A DNA stretch of 37,411 bases from assembly GCF_004349215.1 (NCBI RefSeq), contig NZ_SMKU01000053.1, forward strand, positions 1 to 37,411. Direction: 5' to 3'. The translations under genes were made by a program, and so were the position numbers. This stretch comes from Actinomadura rubrisoli. GTDB taxonomy: Bacteria; Actinomycetota; Actinomycetes; Streptosporangiales; Streptosporangiaceae. Below the pieces are notes generated by a model. That model was not told the origin of the DNA and did no database searches. It worked only from the letters and a program-made list of their open reading frames with translations. Positions 1 through 8,556 of the stretch are shown piece after piece. Each line of letters opens with the position of its first letter. Position 1 is the stretch's first letter.

Positions 1-320
1 ACCGCATCACCATCATCCGCAAAGGCCGCACCGCCGAAACCGGAACACTCAACGACCTACGCCACCTCACCCGCACCTCCATCAACGCCGAACTCGCCAC
101 ACCACCCGACGGAATCGCCGCCCTACCCGGCGTCCACGACCTCCAAATCGACGGCGACAGAGTCAGGTTCGAGGTCGACACCGCGCATCTCGACGCGGCG
201 CTGCGGCAGCTGACCCGGGCCGGGGTGCGGAGCCTGGTCAGCAGGCCGCCCACCCTGGAGGAGCTGTTCCTGCGCCACTACCAGGACGACCTCACCGCGG
301 ACGGGGAGACCGCCCGATGA
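1..320 (+). CDS. ABC transporter ATP-binding protein, C-terminal part (5' end outside window)
   Basis: The reading frame is open from base 3 and ends at the TGA at 318-320, giving about 105 residues. There is no Walker motif in this piece. It looks like the C-terminal regulatory region of ABC-2 type export ATPases of the DrrA kind: a TGTLNDLRHLTR segment, a beta-rich stretch (ALPGVHDLQIDGDRVRFEVD) and the usual closing PTLEELFLRHY. Its stop overlaps the ATG of the permease (ATGA), so the two are translationally coupled and should form one exporter. Codon use is odd. The first 52 or so codons have no G in third position and use GAA, AAA, CAA, CTA, ACA and GGA, whereas codons after about base 175 show the G/C-ending pattern of the rest of the window. 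Confidence 0.85.
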   Translation, partial: RITIIRKGRTAETGTLNDLRHLTRTSINAELATPPDGIAALPGVHDLQIDGDRVRFEVDTAHLDAALRQLTRAGVRSLVSRPPTLEELFLRHYQDDLTADGETAR

Positions 321-1903
321 CCGCTCTCGCGGGCACCCCGCGGCTGCTGCGGCTCGGGCTCCGCCGCGACCGCGCCATGATCCCGGCGTGGGTGCTGGTG
401 CTGGCCGTGTTCGTCCTGAGCACCATGTCGAGCTACCAGAAGCTGTACGACACGCAGGCGGAGCGGGACACGTTCACCGCCAAGATCAACGACAACGCGG
501 CGACGCTGGCGCTCTACGGCCGCGTCCACGACGCCACGGTCGGCGGGCTGACGGCCTGGCGGATGGGCACGCTCGGCGCCGCCCTGGTCGGCGTCATGAC
601 CCTGCTGCTGGTGATCCGGCACACCCGGGCCGAGGAGGAGACCGGGCGGCTGGAACTGGTCGGCTCCGGCGCGATCGGCCGCCGCGCCCCGCTCACGGCC
701 GCGCTGCTGGTCGCGGCGCTCGCCAGCGTGCTGCTCGGCGCGCTGGTCGCGCTCGGCCTCGCGGGCCAGGGCGGCACGGGTGCGCTCGCCTTCGGTCTGG
801 CCTGGGCCGGCGGGGGCCTGCTGTTCGCCGCCGTCGCGGCGGTCGCCGCCCAGGTGACCGAGAACGCCCGGACCGCGCGCGGCATCGCCGTCGCCGTGCT
901 CGCGCTGTCGTTCCTCGTGCGCGCCGCGGGCGACGCCTCCGGCGCGCACTGGCTGACCTGGCTGTCCCCGATCGGCTGGCTGGAGGAGGTCCGCCCGTTC
1001 GGGGGCGACCGGTTCTGGGTGCTGCTGCTCCCGCTCGGCCTCACGGCCGTCCTGTGCGCCCTGGCCTACGCGCTGGTCGAGCGCCGCGACCTCGGCGCGG
1101 GCCTGCTGGCCGCCCGCCTCGGCCCGGCGTCGGCCGCGCCGCGCCTGCGCAGCCCCCTCGCCCTCGCCTGGCGGCTCCAGCGCGGGTCGCTGCTCGGCTG
1201 GGCCGCCGGGTTCCTGGTGTACGGCCTGGCCATCGGCGGCATCGCGAACGGCGTCGACGACCTCGTCGGCGACAGCGCCGACACCAGCGAGCTCATCACC
1301 AAGATGGGCGGCCAGTCCGGACTGGCGGACGCCTTCCTCGCCGCCTCGTTCGGGCTCATGGGCGGCATGGCCTCGATGTACGGCGTGCAGGCCGCGCTGC
1401 GCCCGCGCTCGGAGGAGACCTCGCAGCGCGCCGAGCCGCTCCTCGCCACCGCGACCGGGCGGCTGCGCTGGGCGGCCGGGCACCTGCTGATCGCCCTCGC
1501 CGGGACGGCCCTGATGCTGCTGATCGCCGGGGCGGCGACCGGGATCACCTACGGCGCGGCGGCGGGCGACGTCGGCGGCAGGCTCGCCGAGGCGCTCGGC
1601 GGCGTCCTCGTCCAGGTGCCCGCCGCGTGGGTGCTGACCGGCATCGCGATCGCCCTGTTCGGCCTGCTCCCCCGCGCCTCGCAGGGCGCCTGGGCGATGG
1701 TCGGCGCGTTCCTGCTGCTCGGCCAGCTCGGCCCGGTGCTGAACCTGAGCCGGCCCGTGATGGACCTGTCCCCGTTCACCCACACGCCGAAGCTGCCCGG
1801 CGGCACCATGACCGCGACGCCGCTGATCGTCCTGCTCGCCGTCGCGGCCGCGCTCGTCGCGGCGGGCCTGGCCGGCCTGCGCCGCCGCGACATCGCGTCC
1901 TAG
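317..1903 (+). CDS. ABC-2 type exporter permease, polyketide-antibiotic exporter family
   Basis: This is a 528-residue polytopic membrane protein with about a dozen hydrophobic segments in two halves. The first segment is at about residues 20-36 (MIPAWVLVLAVFVLS) and the last near 505-522. The layout, with a large extracytoplasmic stretch after the first segment (SSYQKLYDTQAERDTF) and a repeated second half starting near residue 285 (ALAWRLQRGSLLGW), fits the family annotated as putative exporter of polyketide antibiotics (TnrB3-like). The start ATG overlaps the stop of the ATPase, its obvious partner. It overlaps the convergent aminopeptidase gene by 4 bp at the 3' end. The substrate is unknown; drug or antibiotic efflux is inferred from the family only. 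Confidence 0.85.
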   Translation: MTALAGTPRLLRLGLRRDRAMIPAWVLVLAVFVLSTMSSYQKLYDTQAERDTFTAKINDNAATLALYGRVHDATVGGLTAWRMGTLGAALVGVMTLLLVIRHTRAEEETGRLELVGSGAIGRRAPLTAALLVAALASVLLGALVALGLAGQGGTGALAFGLAWAGGGLLFAAVAAVAAQVTENARTARGIAVAVLALSFLVRAAGDASGAHWLTWLSPIGWLEEVRPFGGDRFWVLLLPLGLTAVLCALAYALVERRDLGAGLLAARLGPASAAPRLRSPLALAWRLQRGSLLGWAAGFLVYGLAIGGIANGVDDLVGDSADTSELITKMGGQSGLADAFLAASFGLMGGMASMYGVQAALRPRSEETSQRAEPLLATATGRLRWAAGHLLIALAGTALMLLIAGAATGITYGAAAGDVGGRLAEALGGVLVQVPAAWVLTGIAIALFGLLPRASQGAWAMVGAFLLLGQLGPVLNLSRPVMDLSPFTHTPKLPGGTMTATPLIVLLAVAAALVAAGLAGLRRRDIAS

Positions 1904-2886
1904 CCGGAGGAGGGCCGCCGGTCGCGGAACCGGTCGGTGGCCTCGATGAGGAGGTGGCGCGTGCCCGGCTCGGAGCCGCCGTGGCCCGCGTCCTCCACGA
2001 TGTGAAGCTCCGCCTCCGGCCAGGCCCGGTGCAGGTCCCATGCCTGGTCCGGCGGCGTCTTGATGTCGTAGCGGCCGTTCACGATGACGGCCGGGACGTG
2101 CCGGATCCGGTCGACGCCCGCGAGCAGGCCCGCCTCGGGGAGGAACCCACCGTTGGAGATGTAGTGGTGGGTGATGCGGGCGAACGCGACGAGCATGGAG
2201 TCCTCGAACTCCGGCAGCGTCACGGGCCGCAGGGTGTTGGCCGACAGCTCCCAGCCCATCCAGGCGCGGGACGCGGGGACGTGCACCGCCGGGTCGGGGT
2301 CGGTGATGCGGCGGCCGTACGCGGCGAGCAGGTCGTCCTGCTCGGCGGCGGGGATCGCGTCGCGGAACGCGGCCCATTCGGCGGGGAAGAGGTGCGCGGC
2401 CCCGCCGGGGGTGAGCGTCCACGCCTCGTCCGCCGGGCGGATGAGCCACACGCCGCGCAGCACCATCTCGGTGACGCGGTCAGGGTGCGCCTGCGCGTAG
2501 GCCAGGCCGAGCGTGGTGCCCCAGCTGCCGCCGAACACGAGCCAGCGGTCGATGGACAGGTGCTCGCGCAGCCGCTCGATGTCGGCGACCAGGTGCGGGG
2601 TGGTGTTGTGCTCCAGCGACACCTTCGGATCCCCGGCGGACGGCAGGCTGCGGCCGCAGTTGCGCTGGTCGAACAGCACGATCCGGTACGCGGACGGATC
2701 GAAGAACCGCCGGTTGTCGGGCAGCAGCCCGCCGCCGGGCCCGCCGTGCAGGAACACCGCGGGCTTGCCCTGGGGGTTCCCGCAGACCTCCCAGTAGATC
2801 TCGTTGCCGTCGCCGACGTCCAGCAGCCCGGAGTCGTACGGCTCCACAGGCGGATAGAACTCCCTCAGACCCATGAACCCAGTCAT
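1900..2886 (-). CDS. pip: Prolyl aminopeptidase (proline iminopeptidase)
   Basis: This is a 328-residue cytoplasmic alpha/beta hydrolase of peptidase family S33 that releases N-terminal proline from peptides. The N-terminus LREFYPPVEPYDSGLLDVGDG, the oxyanion region HGGPGGGL, the DQRNCGRS motif and the nucleophile elbow GGSWGTTL (serine at about 116) are characteristic. The catalytic Asp and His are probably in NGRYDIKTP and EDAGHGG near the C-terminus. Length matches the family. Two ATGs compete. The first (2886) has GAGG almost touching it, while the ATG four codons later (2874) has the same GAGGT 12 nt upstream and starts right at the conserved MGLREFYPP, so 2874 may be the true start. It is convergent with the exporter permease. 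Confidence 0.93.
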   Translation of the reverse strand: MTGFMGLREFYPPVEPYDSGLLDVGDGNEIYWEVCGNPQGKPAVFLHGGPGGGLLPDNRRFFDPSAYRIVLFDQRNCGRSLPSAGDPKVSLEHNTTPHLVADIERLREHLSIDRWLVFGGSWGTTLGLAYAQAHPDRVTEMVLRGVWLIRPADEAWTLTPGGAAHLFPAEWAAFRDAIPAAEQDDLLAAYGRRITDPDPAVHVPASRAWMGWELSANTLRPVTLPEFEDSMLVAFARITHHYISNGGFLPEAGLLAGVDRIRHVPAVIVNGRYDIKTPPDQAWDLHRAWPEAELHIVEDAGHGGSEPGTRHLLIEATDRFRDRRPSSG

Positions 2887-2926
2887 ACCTCACAAACGAT
2901 CATGCTCGCGACCGGGACCACGAGGG

Positions 2927-5900
2927 TCAGAACGCCGCCAAAGCTTTCCGAATGCGCTTGTCGGAGACGGGGAAGCGCGTTCCGAGTTGCTGGGCGAACA
3001 GGCTGACCCGCAGCTCCTCCAGCATCCAGCGGACCTGCCGCGCGGCCTCGTCGTCGCGGCGCGCGGGGTGCAGGCGGTGCAGCGCCTGCTCGTACTCCTG
3101 CTCCAGCACCTCGACCTGGTGCGCGAGCATCCGGTCGCGGCCCGGGTTCTCGGGGAGCTTGTCGAGCCGGACCTGCAGAGCGCGCAGGTAGCGGGGCAGG
3201 TCGGGGAGCCGCTGCCAGCCGGTCGCGGTGACGAACCCGGGGCGGATCAGCGTGCCGAGGTGCCCGCGGATGCCGGTCAGCGCCGGGACGAGCGTGAGGC
3301 TCGCGGTCCCCCGCAGCCGACGGTCGATCTCGTGGGCCTCGGCGAGGATCCGCTCGACCTGGGCGACGATCGCGGCGGTGGCGTCGTGCAGGTCGGCGCG
3401 GACGCGGTCGTACAGGGCGCGGAAGGCGTCCTCGTTCCAGGCGGGCCCCCCGGCCTCGGCGATGAGCCGGTCGGCCGCGGCGGTGACGCAGTCGTCGAAC
3501 AGCGCGGCGACGGATCCGTGCGGGTTGTGGCTGAGCGCCAGCTTGCCCTGGTTGGTGAGGCGGGACTGGATGAGCTTCACCGGGGACGGGGCGTTCAGCA
3601 GGACGAGCCGGCGCGTGCCGAGCCACATGGCGCGGCGCTGCTCGGCCTCCGTCTCGTACATGCGGACGGCCACGCTGTCGCCCTCGTCGGCGAGCGCCGG
3701 GAACGCCTTGACGTCGTAGCCCGCCTGGCTGCTCTCGTAGGTGCGGGGCAGCTCGCCGATCGTCCACTCGCGCAGGCCGGAGCGCTCGATGGTGGAGGCG
3801 GCCTTGGACAGCGTCCCGCGGACCTTGCCCGCGAGGCGGCGTTTCAGCTCGTCCAGGTCGGTGCCCTCGCCGAGGGTGCGCTTGCGGTCGTCCGTCACGC
3901 GGAAGGTGATGCGCAGGTGGGCGGGCAGCCGGGACGGGTCCCACGCCTCCCGCGCGACCGGGATGCCCGTCATGGCCGTCAGCTCGCGCTCCAGGGCGTC
4001 CAGCAGGGGCTCGGTGCGTGGGGCGACGCGGTCCAGCACCTTGCGGGCGTAGTCAGGCGCCGGGACGAAGTTGACGCGCAGCTGCTTGGGCAGCGAGCGG
4101 ATCAGCTCGGTGACCAGCTCCGTGCGCAGGCCGGGGACCTGCCACTCGAACCCGTCCGGCCGCACCTGGTTCAGGACCTGCACGGGGACGTGGACGGTCA
4201 CGCCGTCGGCGTCGGTACCCGGCTCGAACTGGTAGGTCAGGCGCAGGCTGAGCGGCCCCTGCTGCCAGGCGTCGGGGTAGTCGGCCTCGCTGACGCCGTC
4301 GGCGGTCTCGTTGATGAGCATCGACTTCTCGAACCCGAGCAGGTCGGGATCGGAGCGCCTGGCCGCCTTCCACCAGGAGTCGAAGTGCCGCCCGGACACC
4401 ACGTCCTCGGGGATCCGCTCGTCGTAGAAGTCGAAGAGGGTCTCGTCGTCCACCAGGATGTCGCGGCGCCGGGCGCGGTGCTCCAGCTCCTCCACCTCGT
4501 CGAGGAGCGCGCGGTTGTCGTGGAAGAACCGGTGGTGGGTCTCCCAGTCGCCCTCCACGAGGGCGTGCCGGATGAACAGCTCCCGCGACAGCGCGGGGTC
4601 GATGCGGCCGTAGTTGACGGGACGGTCGGCGACGATCGGCACCCCGTAGAGGGTGACCTTCTCGCGCGCCATGACGGCCGCCTGCTTCTTCGACCAATGC
4701 GGCTCGCTGTAGTTGCGTTTGACGAGGTGTCCGGCGAGCGGCTCGATCCACTCGGGCTCGATCCTGGCGTTGATCCGCGCCCAGAGCCGGGACGTCTCGA
4801 CCAGCTCGGCCGACATCACCCAGCGCGGCGGCTTCTTGAACAGCGACGATCCGGGGAACACCGCGAACCTCGCGCCGCGCGCGCCGACGTACTCCTGGCC
4901 GCGGCGCTGCTTGTCCTTCTTCTCGCCCTTCTCGGCGTCCATGAGCCCGATGTGGGAGAGGAGCCCGGCCAGCAGGGAGACGTGGACGCGGTCGGGCGGG
5001 GCCTCGGCGGTGTTGAGCGTGACGCCGAGGGACTTGGCGACCTGCTTCAGCTGGCCGTGCAGGTCCTGCCACTCGCGGACGCGCAGGAAGTGCAGGTACT
5101 CGTTCTTGCACATGCGGCGGAACGCGCTGCCCGACAGCTCCCGCTGCTGCTCGCGCAGGTAGTTCCACAGGTTGAGCAGGGCCAGGAAGTCGGAGGTGGG
5201 GTCGGCGAAGCGGCGGTGCCGCTCGTCGGCGGCCTGCTGCTGGTCGGCGGGCCGCTCGCGCGGGTCCTGGATGGACAGCGCGGCGGCGATGACGAGGACC
5301 TCGCGGACGCAGCCGTTCTTGTCGGCCTCCAGCACCATGCGGGCCAGCCGGGGGTCGACGGGGAGCTGGGCGAGGCGGCGGCCCAGCGGCGTGAGGCGCT
5401 TGCGCGGGTCCTGCTCGGCGGGGTCGATCGCGCCCAGCTCGTGCAGCAGGTCGACGCCCGCCTTGACGTTGCGGCGGTCCGGCGGCTCGACGAACGGGAA
5501 CGCGGCGATGTCGCCGAGCCCGAGCGAGGTCATCTGCAGGATGACCGACGCCAGGTTGGTGCGCAGGATCTCGGGGTCGGTGAACTCGGGACGGGACTCG
5601 AAGTCCTCCTCGGAGTACAGCCGGATGCACACGCCCTCGGACACGCGGCCGCAGCGCCCCTTGCGCTGGTTGGCCGACGCCTGCGAGATCGGCTCGATGG
5701 GGAGCCGCTGCACCTTCAGGCGGTGGCTGTAGCGGGAGATGCGGGCGGTGCCGGGGTCGACGACGTACTTGATGCCCGGGACGGTCAGCGACGTCTCGGC
5801 GACGTTGGTCGCCAGGACGACGCGGCGGCCCCGGTGCGCCTGGAACACGCGGTGCTGCTCGGCCGCCGAAAGCCGCGCGTACAGCGGCAGTACTTCCGTC

Positions 5901-6874
5901 ACTCCCCGCTGTCTAACGAAGTGCTTCTGCAAAGCGTCGGCGGTGTCGCGGATCTCCCGCTCGCCGCTGAGGAACACCAGCACGTCGCCGGGCGCCTCGC
6001 GGCCCAGCTCGTCCACCGCGTCGATGATCGCCTGGATCTGGTCGCGGTCGGGGTCGGCGGACGGGTCGTCCGGGTCGGCGATCGGGCGGTAGCGGACCTC
6101 GACCGGGTACGTGCGCCCGGACACCTCCACGATCGGCGCGTCGTCGAAGTGCGCCGAGAACCGCTCGGGGTCGATGGTCGCGGAGGTGATGACGACCTTG
6201 AGGTCGGGACGCCGCGGCAGGATCTCCTTGAGGTAGCCGAGCAGGAAGTCGATGTTGAGGCTGCGCTCGTGCGCCTCGTCGATGATCAGCGTGTCGTACT
6301 GGCGGAGGAGCCGGTCGGTCTGGATCTCGGCGAGCAGGATGCCGTCGGTCATCAGCTTGACGAGCGTGTCGTCGCTGGATCGGTCGGTGAAGCGCACCTT
6401 GTAGCCGACGGCGTCGCCGAGCTCGGTGCCGAGCTCCTCGGCGATGCGGTCGGCGACGGTGCGGGCGGCCAGCCGGCGCGGCTGGGTGTGCCCGATCGAG
6501 CCGAGGACGCCGCGCCCGAGCTCCAGGCAGATCTTCGGGATCTGCGTCGTCTTGCCCGAGCCCGTCTCACCGGCGACGATCACGACCTGGTGGTCGCGGA
6601 CCGCGGCGAGGATGTCGTCCCTCTTCTGCGCGACCGGCAGTTCCGCCGGGTAGGTGATCGCGGGCACGGCGGCGCGCCGCCGCGCGGCGCGGCGCTCGGC
6701 GGCGTCGACATCGGCGGCGATCTCCTCGGTGGCCTTGGCCCGCCGCCCGGCGTCGCGCATCTTCTGCGCGCCGTCGATGCGGCGCCGCAAGCGGTGCTGG
6801 TCACGCAGCATCAGCTGCGGCAGGCGCGCGCGCAGGTCGGCGAGCGGCGATCTCACAGGCGTCCTCATAACCAT
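2927..6874 (-). CDS. hrpA: ATP-dependent RNA helicase HrpA (DEAH box)
   Basis: This protein of about 1315 residues has the full HrpA layout: an N-terminal DEAH helicase core, a helicase C domain, an HA2/OB-fold region and a long C-terminal region of the DUF3418 type. Visible motifs are Walker A GETGSGKTTQ, motif II DEAHERS, motif III SAT and motif VI QRKGRCGR. In E. coli the family acts on mRNA processing and on collided ribosomes; the actinobacterial role is inferred. The open frame runs up to a GTG at 6961, but family members start close to a segment like LADLRARLPQLMLRDQHRLRRR, so I chose the ATG at 6874 (a second ATG at 6868 is equally possible). No clear Shine-Dalgarno sequence decides. 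It is divergent from the kinase gene and not visibly in an operon with pip, which starts 41 bp downstream. Confidence 0.93.
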   Translation of the reverse strand: MVMRTPVRSPLADLRARLPQLMLRDQHRLRRRIDGAQKMRDAGRRAKATEEIAADVDAAERRAARRRAAVPAITYPAELPVAQKRDDILAAVRDHQVVIVAGETGSGKTTQIPKICLELGRGVLGSIGHTQPRRLAARTVADRIAEELGTELGDAVGYKVRFTDRSSDDTLVKLMTDGILLAEIQTDRLLRQYDTLIIDEAHERSLNIDFLLGYLKEILPRRPDLKVVITSATIDPERFSAHFDDAPIVEVSGRTYPVEVRYRPIADPDDPSADPDRDQIQAIIDAVDELGREAPGDVLVFLSGEREIRDTADALQKHFVRQRGVTEVLPLYARLSAAEQHRVFQAHRGRRVVLATNVAETSLTVPGIKYVVDPGTARISRYSHRLKVQRLPIEPISQASANQRKGRCGRVSEGVCIRLYSEEDFESRPEFTDPEILRTNLASVILQMTSLGLGDIAAFPFVEPPDRRNVKAGVDLLHELGAIDPAEQDPRKRLTPLGRRLAQLPVDPRLARMVLEADKNGCVREVLVIAAALSIQDPRERPADQQQAADERHRRFADPTSDFLALLNLWNYLREQQRELSGSAFRRMCKNEYLHFLRVREWQDLHGQLKQVAKSLGVTLNTAEAPPDRVHVSLLAGLLSHIGLMDAEKGEKKDKQRRGQEYVGARGARFAVFPGSSLFKKPPRWVMSAELVETSRLWARINARIEPEWIEPLAGHLVKRNYSEPHWSKKQAAVMAREKVTLYGVPIVADRPVNYGRIDPALSRELFIRHALVEGDWETHHRFFHDNRALLDEVEELEHRARRRDILVDDETLFDFYDERIPEDVVSGRHFDSWWKAARRSDPDLLGFEKSMLINETADGVSEADYPDAWQQGPLSLRLTYQFEPGTDADGVTVHVPVQVLNQVRPDGFEWQVPGLRTELVTELIRSLPKQLRVNFVPAPDYARKVLDRVAPRTEPLLDALERELTAMTGIPVAREAWDPSRLPAHLRITFRVTDDRKRTLGEGTDLDELKRRLAGKVRGTLSKAASTIERSGLREWTIGELPRTYESSQAGYDVKAFPALADEGDSVAVRMYETEAEQRRAMWLGTRRLVLLNAPSPVKLIQSRLTNQGKLALSHNPHGSVAALFDDCVTAAADRLIAEAGGPAWNEDAFRALYDRVRADLHDATAAIVAQVERILAEAHEIDRRLRGTASLTLVPALTGIRGHLGTLIRPGFVTATGWQRLPDLPRYLRALQVRLDKLPENPGRDRMLAHQVEVLEQEYEQALHRLHPARRDDEAARQVRWMLEELRVSLFAQQLGTRFPVSDKRIRKALAAF

Positions 6875-7125
6875 CGACAAGGATAGGGTCCAAGGCTCCT
6901 CGGCCCCGTTCCCGTGCCGGCTCCAGGGGCGCTCCATGGGGCGCCCAGCAAACCTTCGCACCGTAGCCGGAACGCCCCAGGCGGGGCGATTGATTTTCCC
7001 GGACGGCGACCAAGTACAACGCCGCCGTCACCGGCGGCATTCCGCCGCGACAGGCACGCGGCGCACTAGATCGCTTACTCCAAGACACTGCCGGGACCCG
7101 CATCGATCGTTCATGATGGGCTGAC

Positions 7126-8556
7126 ATGGAGACCCCGAGAGCCGCCGGCCGCTACCGGATCGAACGCCTCCTCGGATCGGGCGGGTTCGCCGCGGTCTGG
7201 CTCGGGCACGACCCCGAGCTCGACTCCCCCGTGGCCATCAAGATCCTCGGCGAGCACTGGACGCACCGCGCCGACGTGCGGGAGCGCTTCGTCCGGGAGG
7301 CGCGGCTGCTGCGGCAGGCCGACTCGCACCGGCTGGTGCAGGTCTTCGACATCGGCGAGCTGCCGGACGAGCGCCCCTACTTCGTGATGAGCTACGCCGA
7401 CCTCGGCACGCTGGAGGAGCGGCTCGCCGGCGGGCCGCTGCCGCTGAACGAGGCGCTGCGGACGGCGCGGGAGATCATCCTGGGCGTGCGGGAGCTGCAC
7501 GAGCTCGGCGTCGTCCACCGCGACCTCAAGCCGTCCAACGTGCTGCTGCGGTCGGCGCCCGGCGGCGGCGAGCGGATCATGATCGCCGACCTGGGGATCG
7601 CGCGCTCGGGCGACCGGCTGTCGAGCCTGACGCTGCCCGCGGGCTCGCCCGGCTACATGGCGCCGGAGCAGGCGCAGATCGACGGCGCCCCGGACCAGCG
7701 CGCCGACGTGTACGGGCTCGGGGCGCTCACCCACCACCTGCTCACCGGGGAGCCGCCGCGGACGCCCGCGGCCCCGCCCAGCGCGCTCCAGCCGGCGATC
7801 CCGCCGGGCGTCGACAGGGCCGTCCTGCGCGCGCTGGAGCCCGACCGGGAGCGACGCTGGGCGTCGGCGGCCGAGTTCGGGCACGCGCTGACGAGCGCCA
7901 CCAGCAGGATCGACACCGATCCGCTGCCGGACCCCCTGCCGCCCAGGACGGCGCGGGCGCGGCGGCCGGGACGTCCCCGGCGGGCCGTGCTCGCCGGGGC
8001 CGGGGCGGCGGTCGCGGCGCTCGTCGCGGGCGGCGCGTTCTGGATCCTGGGCGGGGCCGACGGCGGGTCCGCCTCCGGCACCCGCCCGCAGGAGCGCTGG
8101 CTGCGCGCCGGCTCCGACGTCCCGCGGCAGTACCGGGAGCTGATCGTCCGGGCGGGCACGTGGTGCGACATGCGCGGGCTGAGCCCGGCGCTGATCGCCG
8201 CGATGCTCAAGGCGGAGAGCGGCTTCGACCCGCGGCTGGCCGATCCCGCGCGCGACGAGTACGGCATCGCCCGCTGGACCCCCAAGGTGCTGGTGTTCTG
8301 GCAGCCCGGCGGCCTGAACAACCCCGAGCCCAAGCCGGCGGACATCACGCCGGAGCTGTCGATCCCGGCGATGGGCCGCTTCCTGTGCTACTGGGGCAAG
8401 GACCTCAAGGACGTGCCGGGCGACCCGTCCCTGAACCTCGCGGCGACCTACCGGTCGTCGTCGAAGAAGGTCGTGGAGGCGGGCGGCGTCCCGGAGAAGT
8501 ACCGGCCCTACGCCGAGCGGGTCCAGCGCTACATGCAGGACTACCGGCCCCGCTGA
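7126..8556 (+). CDS. Membrane Ser/Thr protein kinase fused to an extracellular lytic-transglycosylase-like domain
   Basis: This 476-residue protein has three parts. Residues 10-260 form a Hanks-type kinase: glycine loop GSGGFAAV, VAIKI lysine 39, HRDLKPSN at 131-138, DLG at 155-157 in place of DFG (common in bacterial kinases) and APE at 179-181. Residues 260-286 are a basic, proline-rich juxtamembrane linker, and 287-309 form one membrane helix. Residues 330-476, predicted outside the cell, resemble the lysozyme-like SLT fold, with LSPALIAAMLKAESGFDP placing a candidate catalytic glutamate at 364. By analogy with PASTA kinases, the outer domain may bind or cut peptidoglycan and signal inward; this is inference. 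The gene stands alone and overlaps the convergent flavoprotein gene by 16 bp. Confidence 0.88.
   Translation: METPRAAGRYRIERLLGSGGFAAVWLGHDPELDSPVAIKILGEHWTHRADVRERFVREARLLRQADSHRLVQVFDIGELPDERPYFVMSYADLGTLEERLAGGPLPLNEALRTAREIILGVRELHELGVVHRDLKPSNVLLRSAPGGGERIMIADLGIARSGDRLSSLTLPAGSPGYMAPEQAQIDGAPDQRADVYGLGALTHHLLTGEPPRTPAAPPSALQPAIPPGVDRAVLRALEPDRERRWASAAEFGHALTSATSRIDTDPLPDPLPPRTARARRPGRPRRAVLAGAGAAVAALVAGGAFWILGGADGGSASGTRPQERWLRAGSDVPRQYRELIVRAGTWCDMRGLSPALIAAMLKAESGFDPRLADPARDEYGIARWTPKVLVFWQPGGLNNPEPKPADITPELSIPAMGRFLCYWGKDLKDVPGDPSLNLAATYRSSSKKVVEAGGVPEKYRPYAERVQRYMQDYRPR

Noticed and set aside
2873..6886. A very long plus-strand open frame opposite hrpA (over 1300 codons), and similar long frames opposite other genes
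   Set aside because: High GC content removes stop codons from the opposite strand. The translations are low-complexity Arg/Gly/Ala/Val-rich sequence with no domain, while the minus strand encodes a full helicase with all motifs.
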